5,120 nt of DNA from Clostridia bacterium (lineage in GTDB: Bacteria; Bacillota; Clostridia; Christensenellales; CAG-917). Of the stretch, positions 1 to 4,178 are shown piece after piece (within the stretch, counting starts at the first letter, position 1; every line of letters starts with the position of its first letter). The stretch is taken from positions 1-5,120 of the forward strand of contig CAAEDU010000082.1 in the NCBI GenBank assembly GCA_900754695.1. The letters run 5' to 3'. The translations under genes were made by a program, and so were the position numbers. The notes beneath the pieces were generated by a model. That model saw only the letters and a list, made by a program, of their open reading frames with translations. It did not search any database and was not told where the DNA came from.

Positions 1-73
1 AGCTGGTGGGCGGATTCGAACCGCCGACCTATTCATTACGAGTGAATCGCTCTGCCTGCTGAGCCACACCAGC
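1..73 (-). tRNA. tRNA-Thr, anticodon CGT
   Basis: Read on the minus strand, this folds into a complete cloverleaf of 73 nt: acceptor GCTGGTG/CACCAGC, D stem GCTC/GAGC, anticodon stem ATTCA/TGAAT, and T stem GGCGG/CCGCC with a TTCGAAT loop. The anticodon loop is CTCGTAA, giving anticodon CGT (plus-strand 38-40), which reads the Thr codon ACG. The discriminator base is U at position 1. Whether CCA is encoded cannot be seen because the window ends there. A promoter lies just upstream (89-117). Confidence 0.93.
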
Positions 74-88
74 TTACCGTGCTTTGCG

Positions 89-117
89 ATTATAGCAAAC
101 CCCTGCGGAAAATGCAA
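89..117 (-). promoter_or_regulatory. Promoter of tRNA-Thr
   Basis: On the minus strand a perfect -10 TATAAT (89-94), extended by an upstream TGC, is separated by 17 nt from a weak -35 TTGCAT (112-117). Transcription would start near 82, about nine bases before the mature tRNA 5' end. The same TGC-TAT.AT arrangement precedes tRNA-Glu in this window, which supports both calls. Confidence 0.65.
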
Positions 118-124
118 GGGTTTG
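96..124. repeat. Inverted repeat over the tRNA-Thr promoter spacer
   Basis: Arms CAAACCCCTGC (96-106) and GCAAGGGTTTG (114-124) pair over 11 bp with one G-T wobble and a 7-nt loop. The dyad covers the -35 box and most of the spacer of the tRNA-Thr promoter. It also lies about 55 bp downstream of the GDPD stop codon. It could be a terminator remnant for the GDPD transcript, although there is no T-tract on the minus strand, or a protein-binding site. The sequence does not distinguish these. Confidence 0.4.
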
Positions 125-178
125 ACGCAAATTGCATGGCAAAAGCATTCGAGGGAAGGCGCGAGGCGCGCCGCGACG

Positions 179-1201
179 CTATCCTTTCAGGACGTCGTAG
201 CACATGTCCGGGTCGTCGGACATGATGCAGTCCGCGCCCACAGATTGCAGGTGCTCGACGTCGTCGGACTCGTTGATGGTCCAGAACTGCACGGCGATGT
301 TGTACTTGTGCGCGTACTCGATGAGCCCCTCCGTGCCGAGGAAGGAGACAGACTTGCTGTACGGGATCTGCAACGCGCAATAGCCCACTCCCCTCTTCGA
401 GAGGTCGGCGCCGGTGAGATAGGCGAACCAGAAGTCCAGCACCTCGCAGATGGAGGAGGAGCGGAGCATGTCGGGATAGTTCTCGTCCACGTAGTCGGTG
501 ACGTTCTGATTGAAAGTGCCGAAGACGACGTCCCCGAGCAACCCGCGCTCTCGGAGCGTGGCATAGAGGATGTCGGCGGCGCGTTCGCCGAGCTTGCCGC
601 TGTTCTTGATCTCGATGATGTAGCGGAACTTGCCGTACTCCGCGGGAGCGGCGGCGCGAGCCTCTTCGGACTTCATATAGTCGAGCACGTCGTCGAGCGT
701 GCACACCCTGAGCCCCTGCGCGGTGACGTCGGCGGCGCCGAGACCGCGGAAGGGATACTCGCCGTCACGCTCGAAGTTGTAGCCCATGTTGAGCTGTTTG
801 AGCTCTTCGAGGGTGTAGTCCTCGGGGCGGGCGTCCTTCTCGCCGAAGACCTCGGCGGAGTTGGAAGTGCGGTCGAGGGTGTGGTCGTGGAGCAGGATGA
901 GCTGTTCGTCCTTGGTGATGTGGAGGTCGAACTCCCAAATGTCCACGGTATACCCGCCGGAAGTCGCCTCCTCGATGCCGAGCTCGAAAGCGTTCATGGT
1001 GTTTTCGGGCGCGAGGATACTGCCCGCGCGGTGCGCCGAGACCATGGCGACATCATTGGTGATATAGGGGTTGGTCTCCCCGCTGAAGTAATTCTTTTCC
1101 ACGTCGCAATCCGCGATGCCGATGACGCAGCAGCTCACCCCGAAGATGAGGATGAAAAGCCCCAGCATGACACCGAACAGCACTTTATATTTCTTTTTCA
1201 T
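179..1201 (-). CDS. Membrane-anchored glycerophosphodiester phosphodiesterase (GDPD family)
   Basis: This 340-aa protein should hydrolyse glycerophosphodiesters to sn-glycerol 3-phosphate and an alcohol. The family's catalytic landmarks are in order: HR at 57-58 (HRAGS where many members have HRG), PENT 65-68, E90-x-D92 in WEFDLH, HDHTLDRT 105-112, EIK 197-199, WTIN 307-310, and a C-terminal GADCIMSDDPD. One hydrophobic segment at about 8-30 follows Lys residues 2-4, so the domain is probably tethered outside the membrane. The GVSC near residue 24 is a poor lipobox, so a lipoprotein is unlikely. The start is the first Met before the anchor; its ribosome-binding site is weak (GAGAT). The gene begins 37 nt after the PAP2 phosphatase stop on the same strand and is probably co-transcribed with it. 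Its substrate and any gene symbol cannot be inferred. No strong terminator follows; a 6-bp GC hairpin at 158-172 lacks a T-tract. Confidence 0.92.
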   Translation of the reverse strand: MKKKYKVLFGVMLGLFILIFGVSCCVIGIADCDVEKNYFSGETNPYITNDVAMVSAHRAGSILAPENTMNAFELGIEEATSGGYTVDIWEFDLHITKDEQLILLHDHTLDRTSNSAEVFGEKDARPEDYTLEELKQLNMGYNFERDGEYPFRGLGAADVTAQGLRVCTLDDVLDYMKSEEARAAAPAEYGKFRYIIEIKNSGKLGERAADILYATLRERGLLGDVVFGTFNQNVTDYVDENYPDMLRSSSICEVLDFWFAYLTGADLSKRGVGYCALQIPYSKSVSFLGTEGLIEYAHKYNIAVQFWTINESDDVEHLQSVGADCIMSDDPDMCYDVLKG

Positions 1202-1213
1202 ATCTCAAAACCC

Positions 1214-1233
1214 GCTTTTGCGGCAAAAGCCGC
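1214..1233 (-). other. Overlapping alternative hairpins between PAP2 and GDPD genes
   Basis: In the 37-nt gap two small stems share bases and exclude each other. One is GCTTTTG/CAAAAGC (1214-1220 with 1224-1230); the other is GCGGC/GCCGC (1220-1224 with 1229-1233). They could tune processing or translation of the downstream GDPD gene, whose own ribosome-binding site is weak. No proper terminator T-tract follows. The stems are clear, but any role is inference. Confidence 0.35.
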
Positions 1234-1238
1234 AGTTT

Positions 1239-2264
1239 TTATTCCTCGTCCGCGGCGGGTGCGGGGACGTAGTTTTTGCCGAAGCACTTGAAGTGGCTGA
1301 AGCGGAAGACGATCGCCTCACGCGCGAACATCATGCACACGAACGCGATGGTGCCGCCCATCAGGACGTCGGAGAAGAAGTGCGCGCCCACCACTATACG
1401 GCTGATCGCGACGATGCCGGTGAACAGGACGGGGAATATCCAGCAAAGAGCGCGGAGCCCCTTGTTCTTGGTGCCGAGGATGTCGGGGAGCATGATGAGT
1501 GCATAGGTCATACCCGCGGCGCAGGTGTGCCCCGAGGGGAAGGACTTGAAGGCGTCCGTCACGCCGTAGGCGCTCTCGAAAGCAGCAGAGAGCTCCTCGG
1601 GCTGACCGCCGCGGGACTCATACCAGTTTTGGAAATTGGCAAAGCCGCCCATCGCCTGCCCCACGTCGCTGTTCATGGCGCGATAGCGCATCCTGCCGAC
1701 GGGGTCCTTTATGATCATGACGAGGACGTTCGCGACCACCGCCATGATGACGAAAGCAAGGACGAATTTCATCAATTTTTTGAGGGTCTCGTCCTTGATG
1801 CGCCAAAATGCCGCCGTCACGACGCCCGAGGTCATGAGCGCGCAGATGACCGCGATGACGGTCATCGCCTCCTCGAGATACTCCTCCGCGTGCGCGTGCT
1901 CGGCGATGTAGCCGAACATGTCGTCAAAGAAGAACCAGAACGCCACCACAGAGCCCGCAAGCAGGACGGCGCAGATGAACTCGCGCATGGGGCGGAGCTT
2001 CAACGTGCGCCACACATAGAGCATGAGCAGCACCACGCACACGCCCGCGATGACGTAGATGGGCGACGAGCCGAAGATCTCGAACGCGACGCCAAAGACG
2101 TCATGGGAAAGATACTCCCCGTCCGCAAGCGCGTCCTTGGTGAGGATGTCGCTGACTTCGAGGTCGGTGAAAGAGGCGGCGACGAGCAGACCCGCAAACA
2201 CCGCGACAAAGAGCACGACGGCGATGATCACCCTGCTCTTCTCGGAAAGTTTCGCAAAAATCAT
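1239..2264 (-). CDS. PAP2-family integral membrane phosphatase
   Basis: This 341-aa polytopic membrane protein carries the three PAP2 (type 2 phosphatidic acid phosphatase) motifs near its C-terminus. They are K186-x6-R193 (followed by Tyr rather than the usual Pro), PSGH 243-246, and SR 288-289-x5-H295-x3-D299. H246 and H295 are the expected catalytic histidines. Likely substrates are lipid phosphates such as phosphatidate, phosphatidylglycerophosphate or undecaprenyl diphosphate; the sequence does not say which. Hydrophobic segments lie near 11-31, 68-84, 97-114, 133-152, 165-186, 247-262, 272-288 and 301-316. At 341 aa it is longer than minimal PAP2 proteins, with an N-terminal multi-helix extension. 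The start is set at MIFAK because GAGGG sits 6 nt upstream; an in-frame ATG pair at 2282 lacks such a site. It is the first gene of a probable two-gene operon with the GDPD. Confidence 0.92.
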   Translation of the reverse strand: MIFAKLSEKSRVIIAVVLFVAVFAGLLVAASFTDLEVSDILTKDALADGEYLSHDVFGVAFEIFGSSPIYVIAGVCVVLLMLYVWRTLKLRPMREFICAVLLAGSVVAFWFFFDDMFGYIAEHAHAEEYLEEAMTVIAVICALMTSGVVTAAFWRIKDETLKKLMKFVLAFVIMAVVANVLVMIIKDPVGRMRYRAMNSDVGQAMGGFANFQNWYESRGGQPEELSAAFESAYGVTDAFKSFPSGHTCAAGMTYALIMLPDILGTKNKGLRALCWIFPVLFTGIVAISRIVVGAHFFSDVLMGGTIAFVCMMFAREAIVFRFSHFKCFGKNYVPAPAADEE

Positions 2265-2298
2265 AATTGTCCCTCGCATCATTTAATGCTTTTTTAAT

Positions 2299-2327
2299 AT
2301 GATAACACAAGTCTACTAACACTTCAA
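2299..2327 (-). promoter_or_regulatory. Promoter of the PAP2-GDPD operon
   Basis: On the minus strand, -35 TTGAAG (2322-2327) and -10 TATCAT (2299-2304) are separated by exactly 17 nt. They match 4 of 6 and 5 of 6 consensus positions. The start point would be near 2292, leaving a leader of about 28 nt that contains the GAGGG ribosome-binding site of the phosphatase. This also supports starting the protein at 2264. Confidence 0.65.
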
Positions 2328-2331
2328 GTGT
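2319..2331. promoter_or_regulatory. Possible operator dyad overlapping the -35 box
   Basis: A perfect 6-1-6 dyad (ACACTT, one central base, AAGTGT on the minus strand) sits exactly over the -35 element of the operon promoter. Its position suggests control by a dimeric regulator, either a repressor or a MerR-like factor. The 17-bp spacer is not the 19 bp usual for MerR promoters. No regulator gene is in the window. Confidence 0.35.
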
Positions 2332-2390
2332 AGGTTTAATAATGATGAAATTTAGGGAACCCGCCGCAAATACCGGACGGGAATAACTCC

Positions 2391-2557
2391 GGGACAAATG
2401 GGGACGGGGCAGAAATGTCAAAAAACGAAATTTACTCGTTTTTTGAACATTTGCGCGCCCGAACCCCATCAAAGATGGGGCCCCTGATGATACCCCACAT
2501 GAAAAATCAAAGATTTTTCCTGCGGGGACCCCAATTTGCCCCGTCCCCTCTTGTCCC
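2391..2557. repeat. Palindromic multi-hairpin repeat (REP/MITE-like), 167 bp
   Basis: The ends are near-perfect inverted repeats: GGGACAA, two differing bases, then GGGGACGGGGCA at the left (2391-2411), with its complement at the right (about 2537-2557). Inside are three further hairpins in a row. The first has arms CAAAAAACGA and TCGTTTTTTG (about 2419-2450), with flanks that also pair. The second is CCCCATC-AAA-GATGGGG (2464-2480). The third is an imperfect 16-bp stem closing on an AAA loop (about 2493-2527). GGGGACGG/GTCCC palindromes of this style resemble REP-type elements mobilised by Y1/RAYT transposases, but no transposase is present, so it would be non-autonomous. The rest of this intergenic space (2341-2390, 2558-2630) holds no gene that I can see. 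Confidence 0.6.
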
Positions 2558-2630
2558 AACGCGCTCCCGTTGCGAGGCAACTAAAAAAAAGAAAAAGCAA
2601 ACGAATTTTGAAAAATAGCGCATAAACCGC

Positions 2631-2659
2631 TTGCGTGCAAGCGCGTTTTATGCTATTAT
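2631..2659 (+). promoter_or_regulatory. Promoter of tRNA-Glu
   Basis: A -10 TATTAT (2654-2659) with upstream TGC (extended -10) is 17 nt from a weak -35 TTGCGT (2631-2636). The start would be near 2666, about 13 nt before the tRNA. The -35 lies in a perfect inverted repeat CGCTTGC-GT-GCAAGCG (2628-2643), recalling the dyad over the tRNA-Thr promoter. Confidence 0.55.
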
Positions 2660-2678
2660 CACTAAGCAAACGCGGTAC

Positions 2679-2753
2679 GCCCTCATGGTCAAGCGGTTAA
2701 GACGTCGCCCTCTCACGGCGGAATCTGGGGTTCGATTCCCCATGAGGGTACCA
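2679..2753 (+). tRNA. tRNA-Glu, anticodon CTC
   Basis: A complete cloverleaf with encoded CCA (2751-2753). The acceptor arms are GCCCTCA and TGAGGGT, closed by a G1-U72 wobble, with discriminator A at 2750. The D stem is GTC/GAC, the anticodon stem TCGCC/GGCGG with loop CTCTCAC (anticodon CTC at 2712-2714, reading GAG), and the T stem TGGGG/CCCCA with a TTCGATT loop. The D-loop and T-loop style is typical of bacterial tRNA-Glu. The 3' tail GGGTACCA is the unit that recurs in the array downstream. An intrinsic terminator follows two bases after CCA. Confidence 0.93.
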
Positions 2754-2754
2754 G

Positions 2755-2786
2755 TGAAAAAACACCGAGATTTCGGTGTTTTTTCA
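2755..2786 (+). terminator. Intrinsic terminator of tRNA-Glu (unit 1)
   Basis: A perfect 14-bp stem (2755-2768 with 2773-2786) closes on loop GATT; the arms are TGAAAAAACACCGA and its complement. Six T residues in the right arm make it a terminator usable from either strand. It lies directly after tRNA-Glu. Confidence 0.8.
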
Positions 2787-2814
2787 TGTTTTCCCCCGAC
2801 AGGGGTACCAAAAT

Positions 2815-2852
2815 AAATGCGGTTGATAATGATCAGCCGCATTTGTTTTTTT
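2815..2852 (+). terminator. Intrinsic terminator, unit 2 of the array
   Basis: A 13-bp stem with one G-T pair (2815-2827 with 2832-2844) closes on loop AATG and is followed by G and seven T residues. The stem sequence is unrelated to the CACCGA family of its neighbours, although it sits just after a GGGTACCA tail like them. Confidence 0.75.
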
Positions 2853-2854
2853 GT

Positions 2855-3013
2855 CCGAAATGGGGGATCGAACGCCGCGTTAAGAAAACAGCCTACGGAT
2901 TGGCTGTTTTTAGCGGCCGGCGTGATAGCGAGAGCAGCGTAATGCCGTACGCGAAAGATGTCATCCCCAAGTTGCTCGTGAGATCGGCATAGCTCACGCG
3001 GAGCGATTCCCCA
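2855..3013. mobile_element. Candidate small inserted element bounded by tRNA T-arm-like inverted repeats
   Basis: The left edge (2855-2873) matches the reverse complement of the tRNA-Glu T-arm/acceptor region at 15 of 19 positions. The right edge (about 2993-3013) is a forward copy of the same region preceded by CACGCGGAG. The two edges therefore form imperfect inverted repeats (TGGGG-ATCG...CGCG). The interior of about 130 bp has no convincing gene and contains one terminator-like hairpin. It interrupts the 57-bp array. It may be a MITE-like remnant or a deletion scar. The repeats are visible; mobility is inference. Confidence 0.3.
2885..2911 (+). terminator. Terminator-like hairpin in the interrupting block
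   Basis: AAAACAGCC (2885-2893) pairs perfectly with GGCTGTTTT (2902-2910) across an 8-nt loop, giving a 9-bp stem with a T5 tail. It has the A-tract/T-tract form of a bidirectional intrinsic terminator, but no gene is evident on either side for it to serve. Confidence 0.5.
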
Positions 3014-3037
3014 TGAGGGTACCAATGAAAAAACACC
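3004..3037 (+). repeat. att-like direct repeat of the tRNA-Glu 3' end
   Basis: The last 21 nt of the tRNA including CCA (2733-2753) recur identically at 3004-3024. With the following terminator arm the match extends to 34 nt with one difference (2733-2766 versus 3004-3037), an offset of 271 bp. A few tRNA-like bases also precede it (CTCACG.CGGA). Direct repeats of a tRNA 3' end are the classic footprint of tyrosine-recombinase integration, though no integrase is in the window. Confidence 0.55.
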
Positions 3038-3063
3038 TAATGCCCGGTGTTTTTTGATTTTTT
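3028..3063 (+). terminator. Terminator hairpin, array unit 3
   Basis: AAAAAACACC (3028-3037) pairs with GGTGTTTTTT (3046-3055) over 10 bp with an 8-nt loop. A further T6 run follows at 3058-3063. The upper part of the stem has decayed relative to the 14-bp units. Confidence 0.65.
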
Positions 3064-3082
3064 ACCTCAATAGGGGTACCAA

Positions 3083-3114
3083 TGAAAAAGCACCGAATGC
3101 TCGGTGTTTTTTCA
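3083..3114 (+). terminator. Terminator hairpin, array unit 4
   Basis: A 14-bp stem with one G-T wobble (3083-3096 with 3101-3114) closes on loop ATGC. It has the same arm family as unit 1 and T6 in the right arm. Confidence 0.7.
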
Positions 3115-3139
3115 TGTCTTCCCTCAAAAAGGGTACCAA

Positions 3140-3171
3140 TGAAAAAGCACCGAGATTTCGGTGTTTTTTCA
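3140..3171 (+). terminator. Terminator hairpin, array unit 5
   Basis: A 14-bp stem with one G-T wobble (3140-3153 with 3158-3171) closes on loop GATT. This unit is almost identical to unit 1 right through the next GGGTACCA. Confidence 0.7.
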
Positions 3172-3196
3172 TGTTTTCCCCCGACAGGGGTACCAA

Positions 3197-3228
3197 TGAA
3201 AGGACAGCACATAGGTGCTGTCTTTTCA
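3197..3228 (+). terminator. Terminator-like hairpin, array unit 6, with a replaced stem
   Basis: TGAAAGGACAGCAC (3197-3210) pairs with GTGCTGTCTTTTCA (3215-3228) with one G-T wobble and loop ATAG. The 14-4-14 geometry and outer TGAAA/TTTCA bases match the other units, but the inner stem sequence is unrelated to CACCGA. Confidence 0.65.
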
Positions 3229-3254
3229 TGTCTTCCCTCAAAGGGGTACCAATG

Positions 3255-3282
3255 AAAAAACACCGAGAACTCGGTGTTTTTT
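3255..3282. terminator. Bidirectional terminator, array unit 7 and end of zeta operon
   Basis: AAAAAACACCGA (3255-3266) pairs with its perfect complement (3271-3282) across loop GAAC. T6 is present on either strand. It lies 9 bp beyond the stop codon of the zeta-like gene on the minus strand, so it probably terminates that transcript as well as closing the array. Confidence 0.75.
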
Positions 3283-3291
3283 AATTACTTT

Positions 3292-3894
3292 TTATTCTAC
3301 TCCGATGCGTTTCAGCAATTTGCCGAGCCATGCGTAGCGTTCATCCTCTTGCCAGCGGCATTCCGCCATTGCCTCCAATTTGCCGTCTCTCACGGTGCAC
3401 AATTCTTTGAGGCTGACCGTATTGTCAAAGATGTGGATGATGTCACAGAGGGGCAAAGCGACATCAAGATTTTCTCGCGAACGCCCGAAGCGTCTTTCAA
3501 CAGTCTCTTTGCTGACGCCGTGACCGCCCTTTGCCTCCCTTTCTTTGACGCGCTCTTTGGCGATCTCCGGCGAAGCGACTCCGACATAATACATCACCAC
3601 GGTGTAGCCGAGGTTCTTTGCCTCCTGCATGCACCGTATCGCGGACATCCCCGCGAGGGTGCTTTCCCTGTTGAATGACAGCCGCTTTTTGAAGCATTCC
3701 TCCTGCCGCTCCAGCAGCAGGCGACCTGCCTGCATCTGCGCTTTCGGGTCGCGCCAATCCAAGCCGAGTTCCTTGACGATCTCGTCGGAGTTGAGCCTCA
3801 CGCCGAAGTCCAAGTGTGACAGCGTGCCGAACAAAGTGCTTTTCCCCGCGCCATTGATGCCTGCAAATACGGTAAGACACTCAGAAGATCCCAT
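3292..3894 (-). CDS. Zeta-toxin / COG4185-type P-loop protein, probable toxin
   Basis: This 200-aa P-loop protein has the pattern of zeta toxins and related predicted kinases. Visible features in order are: beta strand and Walker A GINGAGKST (12-20); NSDEI (35-39), whose Asp is the usual candidate catalytic base; EST (78-80); a LGYTVVMYYVGV strand (95-106); and a lid-like arginine cluster R115...R119 with GGHGVSKETVERRF (123-136). Zeta toxins phosphorylate UDP-activated amino sugars such as UDP-GlcNAc at the 3'-OH and block wall synthesis. Members of this subgroup are mostly uncharacterised, so the substrate is not certain. The length fits a single-domain zeta protein, with no sign of truncation. 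The gene overlaps the upstream 61-aa ORF by 14 nt, implying translational coupling, and AGGA lies 11 nt before the ATG. It ends at a bidirectional terminator. Confidence 0.85.
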   Translation of the reverse strand: MGSSECLTVFAGINGAGKSTLFGTLSHLDFGVRLNSDEIVKELGLDWRDPKAQMQAGRLLLERQEECFKKRLSFNRESTLAGMSAIRCMQEAKNLGYTVVMYYVGVASPEIAKERVKEREAKGGHGVSKETVERRFGRSRENLDVALPLCDIIHIFDNTVSLKELCTVRDGKLEAMAECRWQEDERYAWLGKLLKRIGVE

Positions 3895-4066
3895 TTTTGA
3901 TGACTTCCTCTTGTTTTAGCTGCAGGGCGGCATTGAACAGCCCGAGATAAAAGGTCTTTTCCGCGGGGTCTTTTGCACCTCTCAGCAACTCGTCGAATTT
4001 TGCGGGCTCGAGCAACTGTTCGCGCACGGCATAAAGTTCGCGTGCGGTATCGACAGCGTTTTTCAT
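3881..4066 (-). CDS. Small acidic protein, putative antitoxin partner of the zeta-like protein
   Basis: This 61-aa protein begins MKNAVDTARELYAV and ends EEVIKNGIF. GAGG lies 6 nt before its ATG and a near-consensus promoter just upstream, so this start is preferred over longer in-frame ORFs reaching 4243, which would cross the promoter. It is rich in charged and hydrophobic helix-formers, has no Cys or signal peptide, and resembles a two- or three-helix bundle. Its stop codon lies inside the zeta-like gene (14-nt overlap), the usual antitoxin-first order. I do not recognise its family. The antitoxin role is inferred from size, order and overlap. No obvious helix-turn-helix is seen, so autoregulation through this protein alone is uncertain. 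Confidence 0.75.
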   Translation of the reverse strand: MKNAVDTARELYAVREQLLEPAKFDELLRGAKDPAEKTFYLGLFNAALQLKQEEVIKNGIF

Positions 4067-4082
4067 AACACACCTCACTGAC

Positions 4083-4111
4083 ATTTTAGCAATGCACGCG
4101 CGCGTTGTCAA
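4083..4111 (-). promoter_or_regulatory. Promoter of the zeta toxin-antitoxin-like operon
   Basis: On the minus strand a perfect -35 TTGACA (4106-4111) and -10 TAAAAT (4083-4088, 5 of 6) are 17 nt apart. Transcription would start near 4076, giving a leader of only about 10 nt that barely contains the GAGG ribosome-binding site. This is the strongest promoter in the window. Confidence 0.85.
4096..4105. promoter_or_regulatory. Palindrome in the TA promoter spacer, possible operator
   Basis: ACGCGCGCGT is a perfect 10-bp palindrome between the -35 and -10 boxes, abutting the -35. It is where an autorepressor would act. It is also a simple CG alternation, so chance is a real alternative in this GC-rich DNA. 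Confidence 0.3.
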
Positions 4112-4157
4112 TAAGCGCCTGAACGGGAAAACCCTCCGCAACGCGGCAAAGGGCATG

Positions 4158-4178
4158 AAAAAACGCCGCATGGCGGCG
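4158..4178 (-). terminator. Minus-strand intrinsic terminator
   Basis: Read on the minus strand, CGCCGC (4173-4178), loop CAT, GCGGCG (4164-4169) is followed at once by six T residues (4158-4163). It lies upstream of the TA promoter and would shield it from transcripts coming from the pilin side. It also gives the 3' end of any RNA made from 4179-4350. Confidence 0.7.

Larger units (their letters stand above)
2746..3287 (+). repeat. Array of seven tRNA-Glu tail plus terminator units, 57-bp period
   Basis: GGGTACCA (acceptor tail, discriminator and CCA of tRNA-Glu) begins at 2746, 2803, 3017, 3074, 3131, 3188 and 3244. Spacing is 57, 214, 57, 57, 57 and 56 bp. Each copy after the first is preceded by a CCC(n)GGG mini-stem resembling the T-arm/acceptor junction. 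Each copy is followed by a hairpin, usually with a 14-bp stem and 4-nt loop, whose arms start TGAAAAA. The first and fifth units are nearly identical over the whole period. Unit 2 carries a different hairpin, and an unrelated block (about 2855-3003) interrupts the array. Short ORFs through it merely translate the period. Plausible origins are serial recombination at the tRNA 3' end, or slippage duplication of a tRNA terminator. Confidence 0.8.

Noticed and set aside
179..1201. GDPD as a lipoprotein
   Set aside because: The only Cys near the N-terminal helix end is preceded by GVS, a poor lipobox, so a plain membrane anchor is more likely.
122..2297. Long plus-strand ORFs (389 aa at 122-1291 and 393 aa at 1116-2297)
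   Set aside because: They are antisense to the GDPD and PAP2 genes, are rich in His/Asp/Glu/Val as expected from reversed GC-rich codons, contain no recognisable motif and lack ribosome-binding sites.
2648..3025. Minus-strand 125-aa ORF containing MGNRTPDSAVRG
   Set aside because: This peptide is the antisense translation of tRNA-Glu, a common annotation artefact.
2994..3263. Minus-strand 89-aa ORF with a repeated CFFIGT-type peptide, and similar plus-strand ORFs with MKKHRE-type repeats
   Set aside because: They simply translate the 57-bp repeat, whose period is a multiple of three. The hairpins and tRNA tails explain the conservation better than a protein does.
2746..3287. CRISPR array
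   Set aside because: The period is regular, but the units are alike throughout. There are no unique spacers, the constant element is a tRNA tail, and no cas gene is present.
2746..3287. Integron attC cassette array
   Set aside because: No integrase, no attC-type core sites with bulged-base structure, and no cassette ORFs between hairpins.
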